Source of the DNA: Eubacteriales bacterium
GTDB lineage: Bacteria > Bacillota > Clostridia > Lachnospirales > Lachnospiraceae
Length of the DNA stretch: 64,000 nucleotides
Direction of reading: 5' to 3'
Assembly: GCA_030524545.1 (NCBI GenBank)
Contig: JAUNGM010000016.1
Location: 32,300-96,299 of the forward strand
Part shown: in pieces, positions 42,691 to 54,208 of the stretch
Position numbering within the stretch: position 1 is the stretch's first letter
Layout: each line of letters starts with the position of its first letter
Translations under genes and position numbers: made by a program
The notes under the pieces: generated by a model
Told to the model about the DNA's origin: nothing
Databases searched by the model: none
The model's input: only the letters and a program-made list of their open reading frames with translations

Positions 42691-44856
42691 TCAGCATTCC
42701 GTAAAATGCATCTGCCATGCTTTATATTCACCCATTACAACCGGAATCGGTACTCCTATTTCCATCAGAGCATTCCCGCTGTACACCCGGGTACTTCCTT
42801 CCCGGCAGTATTTTCCGTCCGCTTTCAGCCCTTTACATTTGATATAGGTCACAGGACTGTTGCAATGTGTATCAAGCGAAACCACGTTCAAAAGTACCTC
42901 CCTCTGATCTTCTGATGTAAAGTTCCAGGCTGCCATCTCCGTATCCTTTCCGGGGGTATGCAGACGATAATACTTTCCGTTATGAATCAGATTCCAATAT
43001 TTTTTATAATCCCGAATCTGTTTTTTGACTTCCTTTTTCTCATCCTCTGATATCTTATTCAAATCCAATTCATATCCGAAGCTGCCAGCCATCGCAACGA
43101 CACTTCTCGTATGAATATCTGTGATTCTTCCTGTCTGGTGGTTTGGCACTGCAGACACATGCGAACCTACTGCGGAGATAGGATACCCAAAGGAAGTTCC
43201 ATGCTGGATCCGGATGCGCTCAATAGCATCCGTATTATCACTGCACCAGATCTGAGGTGTATAATAAAGCATTCCCGCATCAAATCTTCCGCCGCCACCT
43301 GCACATCCTTCGATTAACAATTTCGGATATCGTTTCAGCAGACGATCCAGAAACTCGTACACACCAAGAACATATTCATGCATGATCTTCCCGAAATTCT
43401 GCTGTCCTTCCACTGCACTGTAGACATCACAGATTCCCCTGTTCATATCCATCTTGATATATTCAATCTGTGCGGAGTCGATTACTTTAGTGATCTGGTC
43501 AAAAATACCACCCACCACTTCTTTTCTGGAAAAGTCAAGAACAAGCTGATTTCTTCCCCTGACCGGCAGCCGACCCGGTATGACAAATGCCCAATCCGGA
43601 TGTTTCTCATACAGACGGCTGTTTTCATTTACCATCTCCGGCTCGATCCAAAGTCCAAACTTCATTCCCAAAGAATGAATCTTGTCTGAAAGTGCCGCCA
43701 ATGAACCTCCCAGCTTCTTCTCGTTAACAGTCCAGTCGCCAAGCCCTCTGAAATCATCATTTCTTTCCCCAAACCATCCATCATCCAGAACAAGCATTTC
43801 CACACCCAGATCAGCAGCCTGTTTCGCAATATCCACAATTTTTTCCCCGGTAAAGTCAAGGTACGTAGCTTCCCAGTTGTTTATAAGAATCGGACGCCGC
43901 ACTTCCTTATAGGCCCCTCTGCATACATGATACCGGATAAGCCGGTGGTAAGTCTGAGACAGGGCGGTCAGTCCATCCCGAGAATATACGAGGGCAGCCT
44001 CCGGTGTATAAAACTCTTCACCCGGCTTCAGAGGATACGCAAACATTTCATTATTAATACCGATTGCCATACGGATCTGGTTAAACTGATCCTTTTCAAT
44101 TTCACAGTTAAAGTTACCGCTGTACAAAAGAGAAACGCCATAGCATGTACCATGATCCTCATTCGTCTCCGAATCTGCCAGAATAAAAAATGGATTATGC
44201 TGGTGACTGGACATTCCTCTCTTACTTCCATAGCTCTGAATACCGTGTACCACCGAATGCCGCTCCATATTTCTCTCCATACCATGTCTGCCGTAAAAAT
44301 GCAGAACATCATAGTCTCCCTGCAGAAAATCAAGAGAGGCACTATATACTTTGTCGAGCACAATTTCTTCGTTACCCGTATTTTTTATTACCGCACTTCT
44401 GGTAATCACGTCAAGATCAGCAAGAATCCCGTATTTCAGCACTACTTCCACACCAACGGCACGATCTTCCAGAGTAATCTCTATCGTTTCTGCACGCCCT
44501 TTTTCCGCATAAACGGCCGGAAGCCCCGGAATCTGATACTTTTCTTCACTTCTGGAAAGGCTTCTGAAGCGCAGGTCACATCCATACACTCCCTGGCTGT
44601 TCTTTACATTGACGGCAGCCGTCCTGAAATCTCCGGTTCCATAACACGGATACTCCTGCGGAAGCACATCCAGTGAAAAAGTTCTGTCATTTCCTGCCTC
44701 ATACGGATTCATTGCAAATCCCCTGTCATAGGCAGTCAGCAGGTACTCCATATTGCAATCTACTTTTTTTCCATAATACAGGTGGAGCAGAAAGCCATTT
44801 GGAGTAACCCCCATCTGATAAGTCGTATTCTTTGTCTGTAATGAAATGGTTTCCAT
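42691..44856 (-). CDS. alpha-galactosidase, glycoside hydrolase family 36
   Basis: A 721-residue GH36 alpha-galactosidase hydrolysing alpha-1,6-galactosides such as melibiose, raffinose and stachyose. The catalytic nucleophile lies in IEYIKMDMNRGI, the pocket motif is LVLDDGWFGERNDD, and the acid/base region is WCSDNTDAIERIRIQHGTS; CAGGGGRFDAGML is also family-typical. No signal peptide is present, so it is intracellular and fits import of intact oligosaccharides by the transporter next to it. It is last of the operon, 54 bases after the second permease, with GAGGAAAGTGAGAAAAT before the ATG. Confidence 0.96.
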   Translation of the reverse strand: METISLQTKNTTYQMGVTPNGFLLHLYYGKKVDCNMEYLLTAYDRGFAMNPYEAGNDRTFSLDVLPQEYPCYGTGDFRTAAVNVKNSQGVYGCDLRFRSLSRSEEKYQIPGLPAVYAEKGRAETIEITLEDRAVGVEVVLKYGILADLDVITRSAVIKNTGNEEIVLDKVYSASLDFLQGDYDVLHFYGRHGMERNMERHSVVHGIQSYGSKRGMSSHQHNPFFILADSETNEDHGTCYGVSLLYSGNFNCEIEKDQFNQIRMAIGINNEMFAYPLKPGEEFYTPEAALVYSRDGLTALSQTYHRLIRYHVCRGAYKEVRRPILINNWEATYLDFTGEKIVDIAKQAADLGVEMLVLDDGWFGERNDDFRGLGDWTVNEKKLGGSLAALSDKIHSLGMKFGLWIEPEMVNENSRLYEKHPDWAFVIPGRLPVRGRNQLVLDFSRKEVVGGIFDQITKVIDSAQIEYIKMDMNRGICDVYSAVEGQQNFGKIMHEYVLGVYEFLDRLLKRYPKLLIEGCAGGGGRFDAGMLYYTPQIWCSDNTDAIERIRIQHGTSFGYPISAVGSHVSAVPNHQTGRITDIHTRSVVAMAGSFGYELDLNKISEDEKKEVKKQIRDYKKYWNLIHNGKYYRLHTPGKDTEMAAWNFTSEDQREVLLNVVSLDTHCNSPVTYIKCKGLKADGKYCREGSTRVYSGNALMEIGVPIPVVMGEYKAWQMHFTEC

Positions 44857-44910
44857 ATTTTCTCACTTTCCTCAGCCAGAGGACAGCCGGTAAGCTATCC
44901 TCTGCATTTT

Positions 44911-45735
44911 TTATTTTCCGCCGGTCATTGCCACACCTTCGATGAACTGTTTCTGGAAGAACAGATACAGAACTACCATCGGAAGCATTGCAAGCAGGGA
45001 GCCTGCCATAAGTACCGGGTAATTTGTACTGAACTGTCCGTTTAAACTGGATAAGCCTGCCGATAATGTGGTGGAATTGATATTTGTATTTGCCACCAAC
45101 GGCCACATCAGGTCTGTATAAGCAAACACTGCCGTAAATACTGCCAATGCCGCAACAGATGCTTTTGTCAGCGGAAACATTACCTTTGTGAAGGTCTGCC
45201 AGCGATTGCAGCCATCCAGATAAGCGGCCTCCCCGATTTCATCCGGAATACCCATGTAAGCCTGTCTTAAAAAGAAGGTTCCGAAAGCGCTCACAACACC
45301 CGGAAATACCAGAGAAAACATGGTGTCTGTCATTCCAAGCTTCGCAACCATCTGATACTGCGGAATGATGAAAATCTGTCCCGGAATCATCTGCTGTACA
45401 ATGATTAGCAGGAATAATGCATTTTTGCCCTTAAAATTCAATTTTGCAAATGCATAGCCTGCCATGGAGCAAAACAGAACCGCACATAATACACGCAGAA
45501 GTATCATAACTGCAGTATTGAAATAAAGATTTCCAAACGGCAGAAGATCCAATGCTTTTGTAAAAGAGCTGAAATTCCAGTTGGACGGAAGAATCGTCGG
45601 AGGTATCTGCATAACTTCCGCATTTGTCTTAAAAGATGTGAGCAGCATCCACACAAATGGGAAGATCATGATAACAGAGCCAAGGATCAATGCAATATAA
45701 ATCAGTATCGTCGATATGTTCTTTTTCTGTTTCAT
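44911..45735 (-). CDS. carbohydrate ABC transporter permease (MsmG/RafG-like)
   Basis: A 274-residue inner-membrane permease with six helices and the EAA loop EIGEAAYLDGCNRWQTFTKV that contacts the ATPase. It belongs to the CUT1 family (MalG/MsmG group). I chose the ATG at 45735 because GGGGTG precedes it; a GTG at 45744 lies within that site. No ATPase gene is in the cluster, so a shared MsmK-like ATPase elsewhere is expected. It lies 11 bases from the preceding permease. Confidence 0.94.
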   Translation of the reverse strand: MKQKKNISTILIYIALILGSVIMIFPFVWMLLTSFKTNAEVMQIPPTILPSNWNFSSFTKALDLLPFGNLYFNTAVMILLRVLCAVLFCSMAGYAFAKLNFKGKNALFLLIIVQQMIPGQIFIIPQYQMVAKLGMTDTMFSLVFPGVVSAFGTFFLRQAYMGIPDEIGEAAYLDGCNRWQTFTKVMFPLTKASVAALAVFTAVFAYTDLMWPLVANTNINSTTLSAGLSSLNGQFSTNYPVLMAGSLLAMLPMVVLYLFFQKQFIEGVAMTGGK

Positions 45736-45746
45736 TTTCTTCACCC

Positions 45747-46628
45747 CTACACTTCGTAATTAACCCACTTCTTCTGGCCAACGAACTGAATGGCCGTAAC
45801 AACACCGATAATCAAAACAGTCCAGATAACAATTGCAGACGCATATCCTCTGTTGCCGGAAATAAACGATTCACGGTAAAACAGATAAATCAGGGACTGT
45901 GCCTTGCTCAGTGCAGGATTTCCTTCGCCTACCATCATATACAGCAGATCGTACACTTTCAGAGATGCCATCAAACGCATGATCAGTACAACAAATAGTG
46001 TCGGAGATACCATCGGAAGCGTGATATAACGGAACTGCTGAAGTTTCGTACATCCGTCCAGACTGGCTGCCTCGTAGTAACTTTTTGAGATATTCTGGAT
46101 ACCGGAAAGAAGAAGTACCGCATCATATCCTAAAGCACTCCAGATTGCTACGATTGCCACTGTAATGATGACGATGTTCGGATTTGTGATCCAGTTCACA
46201 TTCAGGTGAAAGATCGTATTGATGATTCCGTATTCAGAGTTGAACATCCATTTCCAAACCATTGCCACTGCGGCAGGAGCAACTACCATCGGCAGGAAAA
46301 AAATCGCACGAAATGCTGTTTTGCCCTTAATCTTTGCATTCAAAAGGATTGCTATCACCAATGCCAGCAAAACGCCCAGCGGTACAGTCAGGATACAGAA
46401 CAGGATGGTATTCCAGGTTGCTCTCCAAAACTCCGCATCAGAAAACATCTTTATGTAATTTTTTAATCCCACAAATTCATATCCGCCAAACACTTTGGTA
46501 GATGAAAAACTCAGAACAATCGTGTTAATAAAAGGATACACGTTCAGGACGAGAAGTCCTATAATTGTCGGGGCTACCATTAAATAGCCCCATTTGTGAT
46601 CCTGGTCAAATCTTGCTTTTTTCTTCAT
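45747..46628 (-). CDS. carbohydrate ABC transporter permease (MsmF/RafF-like)
   Basis: A 293-residue CUT1-type permease with six transmembrane helices and the EAA loop YYEAASLDGCTKLQQFRYI. It pairs with the downstream permease to form the channel. I chose the ATG at 46628 by similarity to the family start MKKKARFDQ; GGGGGAA lies eight bases upstream. It is 25 bases after the binding-protein gene. Confidence 0.93.
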   Translation of the reverse strand: MKKKARFDQDHKWGYLMVAPTIIGLLVLNVYPFINTIVLSFSSTKVFGGYEFVGLKNYIKMFSDAEFWRATWNTILFCILTVPLGVLLALVIAILLNAKIKGKTAFRAIFFLPMVVAPAAVAMVWKWMFNSEYGIINTIFHLNVNWITNPNIVIITVAIVAIWSALGYDAVLLLSGIQNISKSYYEAASLDGCTKLQQFRYITLPMVSPTLFVVLIMRLMASLKVYDLLYMMVGEGNPALSKAQSLIYLFYRESFISGNRGYASAIVIWTVLIIGVVTAIQFVGQKKWVNYEV

Positions 46629-46653
46629 CAAGAGTTCCCCCATTCACATAATT

Positions 46654-47934
46654 CTAATTGTCCGCAATCGCTTCCGTAACAATATCCTGCATCTTCTGGA
46701 TACCTTCATCTACTGTTACGTTACCTCCGTAAATATCCAGCATAGTCTGTTCCACCTTTGGCTCCCAGGCAGATCTGGATGGATTATTTACATATTTCAC
46801 ACTGTAATCAAACATATCTACCACATTCTGCAGAGTCAGCTCATACCCCTGATCTGCGAAGGTCTGTACCCAGGTATCTTCCAATCCGTTATAGGCCGGA
46901 ATTGCCGCACCGGATTCTCCCTGAATCTTCTGTCCTTCTTCAGAAGCGAGGAATTCCAGGAATTTCATCGCCAGTTCTTTATTCTTTCCTTCTGCTGCAG
47001 TCGCATAAGATACACTATTGGAAATAGAAGCACGGCCTTCTCCCTCTGCTGGATCCGGGCATTTCGGAAGCATGGCAACATCCCATTTTCCATTCATATC
47101 TGTATATGTGGTACACAGATTGACAAGCTCATAATTTCCTGCCAGATACATCGCACCCTCACCGGAGAAGAACATTTCGGAGGCTCCTGTATTTGCAAAC
47201 TGTTCCTGTGTCGGGCACCAGTCATTATCCTGAATGCCTACATAATGCTTAATTGCATCTGCGGTTGCAGGCTCTGTATAGGCAGCTTCTGTACCATCCT
47301 CGTTCAGAATTCTTCCGCCATTCTGGTATACAAAGTTCCAGTATCCCAACTGATCATGGGAATAAGCCATGTATCCGTATTTTCCTGTTTTGTCATAAAT
47401 CTCCGCGGATGCACTCTCCATATCGTCCCATGTCCAGTTCTCATCCGGATACGCAATACCGGCCGCATCAAAAAGCTCTTTATTGTAAAGAAGTACGATG
47501 ATATCTTTATCCTTCGGTACACCGTATATTTTTCCATCGCTTCCTTTTGCATTTTCTACTGCAATTTCCGAATAATTTTTCTCGTCTACGATTTCTGAAC
47601 AATCTGCTAGGATTCCATTGTCTGCATACTTATAAATCTGATTGGAATGCATCCAGAAAATATCCGGCATTGAGTTGCTGGTAGCGGCAGCCTCCAGCTT
47701 GGTCCAATATTCATCCCAGCCTGTGGCCTGTACTTCAATCGTCACATCCGGATTTTTCTCCATATACGCTTTTGCCATTGCTTCCATTCCGGCCTTCTGC
47801 CCCTGATCCCAGATCTGGAATACAAGATGTCCTTTGTCCGATGAACCATTTGACGATGAGCCGCATGCCGCAAGTCCCAAAGCCATTACTCCTGCCAGGG
47901 AAACAGCAAAGCCCCTCTTTACCCATTTGTTCAT
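46654..47934 (-). CDS. sugar-binding lipoprotein of an alpha-galactoside ABC transporter
   Basis: A 426-residue extracellular solute-binding protein (family 1). The signal peptide ends in a lipobox GLAACGSSS (lipid Cys near residue 24). The mature fold shows LVFQIWDQGQKAGMEAMAKA and KYADNGILADCSEIVDEKNY. It captures an oligosaccharide, by context an alpha-galactoside such as raffinose. I chose the ATG at 47934 because GGAGG lies seven bases upstream; it is first of the operon. Confidence 0.94.
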   Translation of the reverse strand: MNKWVKRGFAVSLAGVMALGLAACGSSSNGSSDKGHLVFQIWDQGQKAGMEAMAKAYMEKNPDVTIEVQATGWDEYWTKLEAAATSNSMPDIFWMHSNQIYKYADNGILADCSEIVDEKNYSEIAVENAKGSDGKIYGVPKDKDIIVLLYNKELFDAAGIAYPDENWTWDDMESASAEIYDKTGKYGYMAYSHDQLGYWNFVYQNGGRILNEDGTEAAYTEPATADAIKHYVGIQDNDWCPTQEQFANTGASEMFFSGEGAMYLAGNYELVNLCTTYTDMNGKWDVAMLPKCPDPAEGEGRASISNSVSYATAAEGKNKELAMKFLEFLASEEGQKIQGESGAAIPAYNGLEDTWVQTFADQGYELTLQNVVDMFDYSVKYVNNPSRSAWEPKVEQTMLDIYGGNVTVDEGIQKMQDIVTEAIADN

Positions 47935-48034
47935 ATTTCTTCCTCCCATTCATAAACGCAGTTTTAAAATATACCAAAATCACACATCTACATCTCTTGC
48001 ATATCTATGTATGATTTTTGTGGTTCTCTCAAAA

Positions 48035-48288
48035 GAATCGGCCGAATTCCATTGAATTTTTGCCATTTCTTAGTCAATAGTGACAAAAAAACGGCATCTT
48101 TTTATCCATTCTGCTTGGATTAGTTAAAATTATATTTCGAAATGCACTTTATTGAAATATCCTGTATAATCCTCTTATATGGATAAATGCAACATTTTTT
48201 TCATTTTTATGCACTTTTGGTTGCATTTTGGTATATAATGTATCTGCAGTCCAAAAACTATCAGGTTTTTCTCTGAATCGGCCGGATT
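48035..48288. promoter_or_regulatory. pair of GAATCGGCCG sites between divergent sugar operon and AraC gene
   Basis: GAATCGGCCGAATT (48035-48048) and GAATCGGCCGGATT (48275-48288) differ by one base and contain the palindrome CGGCCG. One lies about 100 bases upstream of the binding-protein gene, the other about 40 bases upstream of the AraC gene. Short repeats of ATGCA(A/C) and T-runs also lie between (48185-48235). They may be operators of the AraC regulator. The rest of the ~395-base gap is AT-rich. Confidence 0.45.
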
Positions 48289-48329
48289 ATATCCGCCCTT
48301 ATTTCGTAAATCTGCAAAGGAGAAAACAT

Positions 48330-49226
48330 ATGAATGATTTGTTTAATGTTTTACAGAACCAGAATTTTATCGACCTTTGTATGTATCAATTCGGTTATGC
48401 ACAGAATGATCCTCTTTCATCCTATGGACCACATGTACGTACCCACTATCTTTTTCACTATGTAATTTCCGGTGCCGGAATCCTGCAAGCCACGGATTCT
48501 AAGGGAGTGGATCATACCTACCATATTCACACAGGCCAGGGCTTTCTTATTGTCCCGGGACAGATCACGACCTATGCCGCTGATGAGCACCATCCCTGGG
48601 AATATACATGGATTGAATTCGACGGAATGCATGTAAAAGAATCTCTGATGTTGGCAGGCCTTTCCGCTAATAACCCTGTATATCGATCCATAGATAAATT
48701 CTATTCCGCCAAAATGAAAGACACCATGCTCTATATTGCCCACCATCCGGAAGAAACTACCTTTAATCTGATGTCTCACTTATATATGTTCATGGACTGC
48801 TTGATGCGTTCCAGCGCTTCCAGAACAGTTCCCACAAGCGGAGGAATGAGTAAATATTATCTGGAATGGGCATTTTCCTATATAGACCAGAATTTCCACA
48901 ATGACATCACTGTAGCTGACATTGCTGAATCCTGTAAAATCCACCGGAACTATCTGGGAAAAATCTTCCGGGAATATCTCGGTACCAGTCCTCAGGAATT
49001 TTTAATCAATTACCGCATGAAAAAAGCCGTTCAGCTTATGCGTACGACCAAGTTGTCTATCAAGGATATCGGAAATGCAGTCGGTTATCCCAACCAGCTC
49101 CACTTTTCCAGGGCATTTAAAAAAGTATATGGCTCTTCCCCCACGCAATGGAGGAAGGAAAATATTGAGATTATCTCTACAGTCTTTTCTGACGCGGAAA
49201 TACAGGATGAGCCTTTCCGAAAGTAA
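48330..49226 (+). CDS. AraC family regulator of the alpha-galactoside cluster
   Basis: A 298-residue AraC/MsmR-like regulator. An N-terminal cupin arm (YVISGAGILQAT, HTGQGFLIVPGQITTYAAD) binds the sugar, and the C-terminal ~100 residues form two helix-turn-helix units (DITVADIAESCKIHRNYLGK and IKDIGNAVGYPNQLHFSRAF). I chose the ATG at 48330, preceded by AAAGGAGAAAACAT. Being divergent from the transport operon, it is its probable activator, as in msm/raf systems of streptococci. Confidence 0.93.
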   Translation: MNDLFNVLQNQNFIDLCMYQFGYAQNDPLSSYGPHVRTHYLFHYVISGAGILQATDSKGVDHTYHIHTGQGFLIVPGQITTYAADEHHPWEYTWIEFDGMHVKESLMLAGLSANNPVYRSIDKFYSAKMKDTMLYIAHHPEETTFNLMSHLYMFMDCLMRSSASRTVPTSGGMSKYYLEWAFSYIDQNFHNDITVADIAESCKIHRNYLGKIFREYLGTSPQEFLINYRMKKAVQLMRTTKLSIKDIGNAVGYPNQLHFSRAFKKVYGSSPTQWRKENIEIISTVFSDAEIQDEPFRK

Positions 49227-49250
49227 ATATCTCCCTTTTTCAAGGCAAAA

Positions 49251-49283
49251 AAACAGCGCTGCCATCAACTGACTGCGCTGTTT
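49251..49283. terminator. bidirectional terminator of AraC and the atp operon
   Basis: AAACAGCGC (49251-49259) and GCGCTGTTT (49275-49283) form a nine-base stem. Plus-strand T5 follows for the AraC gene; the opposite strand also has a T-run for atpC. Confidence 0.85.
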
Positions 49284-49311
49284 TTATTACGCTTATTTTT
49301 CCAACTATCTT

Positions 49312-49713
49312 TTATTCTTTTACACTCAACCGAACCAGCGCTCTGTGGAGCTTGGCTTCTGCAATCTTGTATTCACGGTCGGTAAGTCCGCCTTTCGCAA
49401 GGAGGGCTTCCGCACGTTCTTTGGCTTTGGAAGCACGTTCCTCATCAATTTCTTCTTTCCACTCCCAGGTCGTTGCAAGCAGGCTGCACTCCCCGTCCAT
49501 CATGGAAAGCATTCCTCCGATACAGGCGGCATGACGCCTGGTACCGTCCGCCATCACCACATGGGCTTCTCCCATGCCGAGGGCAGTACAGAAATTACAG
49601 TGTCCGGCTAAGATTGCCATATCTCCCGTAATGCTCCTGCATACAATACGCTCCACGTCACCCTCATACAGCAGGCCGTCCGGTGTTCCGATTCGTAATG
49701 GGAAGGTCCTCAT
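49312..49713 (-). CDS. atpC: F-type ATP synthase epsilon subunit
   Basis: A 133-residue epsilon subunit of the F1 central stalk, the regulatory part that can inhibit ATP hydrolysis. The N-terminal beta-sandwich (MRTFPLRIGTPDGLLYEGDV) and the C-terminal helices (EERASKAKERAEALLAKGGL) are both present. It is the last gene of the operon; the start at 49713 follows GGAGGCTGTCT. Low-level ATP inhibition cannot be judged from sequence. Confidence 0.95.
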   Translation of the reverse strand: MRTFPLRIGTPDGLLYEGDVERIVCRSITGDMAILAGHCNFCTALGMGEAHVVMADGTRRHAACIGGMLSMMDGECSLLATTWEWKEEIDEERASKAKERAEALLAKGGLTDREYKIAEAKLHRALVRLSVKE

Positions 49714-49725
49714 AGACAGCCTCCT

Positions 49726-51147
<1,422 letters not shown>

Positions 51148-51154
51148 CTAATTC

Positions 51155-52015
51155 TTACAGACCTTCTGCACCTCCGACAATTTCTGTGATTTCCTGCGTT
51201 ATGCTGGCCTGACGCGCCCTGTTGTAATACAGGTTCAGCTTCTCGATCATCTCTTCCGCATTGCTGGTCGCTGCTTCCATGGCAGTCCTTCTGGCAGCAA
51301 GCTCACTGGCTACCGCCTCGCAGACACCGCCGTAAACAAGTCCCGCCAGATACTCCGGAACGATCGCGTCAAAGACTTCCATACTGTTCGGTTCATAGAG
51401 GATCAGATTACGGACCGCTTTCTTCTCATCCGTTTCTTCTTTTGCCAGATCACTCAGCGGCAGCATGGAAAATACATCCGGCTGCTGAGACAGCATGGAA
51501 ATAAATCTTGTATAACATAACTCAATGTGGCCGAAACTGCCTTTCTTAAATTCCTCACACAGCAGATTGGACATTTCAAAGCAATCAGCCACGGAAATAT
51601 CCGCTATTTCCGCGAACTGTTCCGTTATGCAGGGAATGCCCTTGCGGCGTGCATACTCCACAGCCTTCTTGCCAATGGGAAGAACCATGAAATCCTGTCC
51701 CGCGCTGGCAGCTTCCAGGCATTTGAAAAGATTTGCATTATAACCGCCTGCCAGACCTCTGTCTCCGGCAATCATTACATAACAGTATTTTTCGCTATTG
51801 GCTTCTTTGGCATATACGGAGGAAAAATCCGTATTTCCCTCTGCAATGTCCTGAAGTGTCCCGTGAAGTGTCTGGAAATAAGGGCGGCATGTTTCTGCAC
51901 GTTCTTTGGCTTTACGCAGTTTGGAGGATGCTACAAGTTCCATTGCCTTGGTAATCTGCATGGTGCTCTGGACACTCTTAATACGCAGCTTTACCGATTT
52001 CATGTTTGCAGCCAT
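51155..52015 (-). CDS. atpG: F-type ATP synthase gamma subunit
   Basis: A 286-residue central stalk subunit. N-terminal KLRIKSVQSTMQITKAMELV and the C-terminal AMEAATSNAEEMIEKLNLYYN/RARQASITQEITEI coiled-coil are the two halves of the rotor shaft. The start at 52015 follows GGAGGGCGCAAT. It couples rotation of the c-ring to the beta subunits. Confidence 0.97.
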   Translation of the reverse strand: MAANMKSVKLRIKSVQSTMQITKAMELVASSKLRKAKERAETCRPYFQTLHGTLQDIAEGNTDFSSVYAKEANSEKYCYVMIAGDRGLAGGYNANLFKCLEAASAGQDFMVLPIGKKAVEYARRKGIPCITEQFAEIADISVADCFEMSNLLCEEFKKGSFGHIELCYTRFISMLSQQPDVFSMLPLSDLAKEETDEKKAVRNLILYEPNSMEVFDAIVPEYLAGLVYGGVCEAVASELAARRTAMEAATSNAEEMIEKLNLYYNRARQASITQEITEIVGGAEGL

Positions 52016-52035
52016 ATTGCGCCCTCCTAATCACT

Positions 52036-53565
52036 TTATTTCTCAGGTCTTGTATTCAGAAAATTCTCTGTATAATGATCCAGTACCTGTTTCAGTTTTT
52101 CTTCCGCAGCGGCTTCCAGTTTGCCTGTAGTACGGATTTCCTGCATCACTGCAGCACCTTCGGAATCGGTATCCAGGTGCGTAAACAATCCGGATTCATA
52201 TGCACGGACATCTTCAACCGCAACGCGGGAAAGAATCCCCTTGGTAACTGCATAAAGAATCGCTACCTGCTTTTCTACAGGAACCGGGGCGTTCTGATTC
52301 TGCTTCAGAACCTCCACGATACGCGCACCCTGCTCCAGACGTGCCTTGGTATCGGCATCCAGGTCGGAGCCGAACTGTGCAAAGCTCTGCAGCTCGCGGT
52401 ACTGGGAATAGATCAGCTTCAAAGTACCGGCAACCTTTTTCATTGCCTTAATCTGTGCATTACCGCCAACTCGGGATACGGAAATACCCGGGTTAACAGC
52501 CGGCATAACGCCGGAGTGGAAAAGCTCCGTTTCCAGGAAGATCTGACCGTCCGTAATGGAAATTACGTTGGTCGGGATATATGCGGAAACGTCACCCGCC
52601 TGTGTCTCAATGACAGGCAGAGCGGTCAGGGAACCGCCGCCGTGCTCATCATCCAGCTTGGCCGCACGCTCCAGAAGTCTGGAATGGAGATAGAAAACAT
52701 CTCCCGGATACGCCTCACGTCCCGGCGGACGGCGGATCAGCAGGGAAAGTGCACGGTAAGCAACTGCATGCTTACTTAAATCATCATAGATGATCAGCAC
52801 ATGTTTGCCTTTGTACATAAAATATTCGCCCATTGCACATCCGGAATACGGTGCAATGTACTGCAGCGGGCTGGCTTCGGAAGCAGTTGCCGCTACAACG
52901 ATGGTATAATCCATAGCGCCGTTTTTGGCAAGAGTTTCTACCAGCGTCGCTACGGTAGAACGCTTCTGGCCGATTGCCACATAAATACAGATTACATCCT
53001 GGCCTTTCTGGTTAATGATCGTATCCGCAGCCAGGGTGGTCTTACCGGTCTGGCGGTCACCGATAATCAGTTCTCGCTGGCCCCTTCCGATGGGTACCAT
53101 GGAGTCGATGGCCTTGATACCGGTCTGCAGCGGCTCGTGTACGGATTTTCTTTCACAGATTCCCGGTGCCGGGCTTTCGATTGCCCTGTATTCGTCCGTT
53201 GCAATCGGTCCTGCACCGTCGATCGGCTGGCCAAGGGCATTGACAACACGTCCGATCATGGCCTCGCCTACCGGCACGGATACGACCTTGCCGGTACGTT
53301 TTACGGTCTGTCCTTCACCGATGTTCTCATCGGAACCAAATAATACGATAGATACGCTGTTTTCTTCCAGGTTCTGTGCCATACCGAAGCTGCCGTCCTC
53401 AAATTCCAGCAGCTCGCCTGCCATACAGTTCACAAGACCGCTGGCTCTGGCAATACCGTCACCTACCATTAAAACCGTACCTGTTTCATTCTGCTGAATT
53501 GCGTTGTCGTAATATTTGATCTGGCTGCGGATGACCTTGGATATTTCTTCAGGTTTTAATTGCAT
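52036..53565 (-). CDS. atpA: F-type ATP synthase alpha subunit
   Basis: A 509-residue non-catalytic nucleotide-binding subunit of F1. The P-loop [15 protein letters not shown], the arginine-finger-bearing region ([37 protein letters not shown]) and the N-terminal [11 protein letters not shown]-like start are normal. It begins at 53565 after GGAGGAAATC, downstream of atpH by about 100 bases. Confidence 0.98.
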   Translation of the reverse strand: MQLKPEEISKVIRSQIKYYDNAIQQNETGTVLMVGDGIARASGLVNCMAGELLEFEDGSFGMAQNLEENSVSIVLFGSDENIGEGQTVKRTGKVVSVPVGEAMIGRVVNALGQPIDGAGPIATDEYRAIESPAPGICERKSVHEPLQTGIKAIDSMVPIGRGQRELIIGDRQTGKTTLAADTIINQKGQDVICIYVAIGQKRSTVATLVETLAKNGAMDYTIVVAATASEASPLQYIAPYSGCAMGEYFMYKGKHVLIIYDDLSKHAVAYRALSLLIRRPPGREAYPGDVFYLHSRLLERAAKLDDEHGGGSLTALPVIETQAGDVSAYIPTNVISITDGQIFLETELFHSGVMPAVNPGISVSRVGGNAQIKAMKKVAGTLKLIYSQYRELQSFAQFGSDLDADTKARLEQGARIVEVLKQNQNAPVPVEKQVAILYAVTKGILSRVAVEDVRAYESGLFTHLDTDSEGAAVMQEIRTTGKLEAAAEEKLKQVLDHYTENFLNTRPEK

Positions 53566-53668
53566 GATTTCCTCCAGCAGCGCATTTTCTGCGCAATTTA
53601 TTCAGGTTCAGAGATGAATGAACTCATGGCTGCCCCAGGCAATTCTGCGGACAGCAATAAAACATCCA

Positions 53669-54208
53669 TCAGACAATGATTTCATTAAGTTTCCTGGAAA
53701 TACCGGACAGACGGCTCTGCACCGTTCCGTCAAGCTGTTTTCCTTCTATTTCCACACGCAGACCTGCCACAACGGAAGGATCTGTCTTCTGTACCAGAGA
53801 GACCTGTTTGCCGCTCAGTTTCTCAAGGCGTGCTTTCAGGGCTTCCATCTGGCTGCTGCTTAAAGCAACGGCACTTGTCACCACTGCTTCCGCAATATTA
53901 TGGTCTGCATTGTAACGCCGTGTGAATTCCTCGCAGCATCCTGCGTATTCCCCTAAGAGATTCCTCTCACACAGCAGTTTTATAAAATTCACTAAATACC
54001 GCTCCGCCTGGGCACCAAAGGCATCTTCGATGAGCTTCGTCCGCTCTTCTTTCGGAATGGACGGCTCGCCAAGAAGCCGGAGATAATCCGGATTGTCCCG
54101 GAAAAGCTGCCGTACTTCCGTCATCTGCTCCATCACGGTACCCGTAAGCTGTTCTTCGGCAGCAAGATCATAAAGGCTGCCGCCATACAGTCTGGCAGTC
54201 TGTGTCAT
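53669..54208 (-). CDS. atpH: F-type ATP synthase delta subunit
   Basis: A 179-residue OSCP/delta subunit, part of the peripheral stalk, joining F1 to subunit b. The N-terminal six-helix domain (MTQTARLYGGSLYDLAAEE) and the C-terminal hairpin (VQKTDPSVVAGLRVEIEGK, GTVQSRLSGISRKLNEI) fit the family. Its ATG overlaps the stop of atpF by four bases (54205-54208), so translation is coupled. Confidence 0.95.
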   Translation of the reverse strand: MTQTARLYGGSLYDLAAEEQLTGTVMEQMTEVRQLFRDNPDYLRLLGEPSIPKEERTKLIEDAFGAQAERYLVNFIKLLCERNLLGEYAGCCEEFTRRYNADHNIAEAVVTSAVALSSSQMEALKARLEKLSGKQVSLVQKTDPSVVAGLRVEIEGKQLDGTVQSRLSGISRKLNEIIV

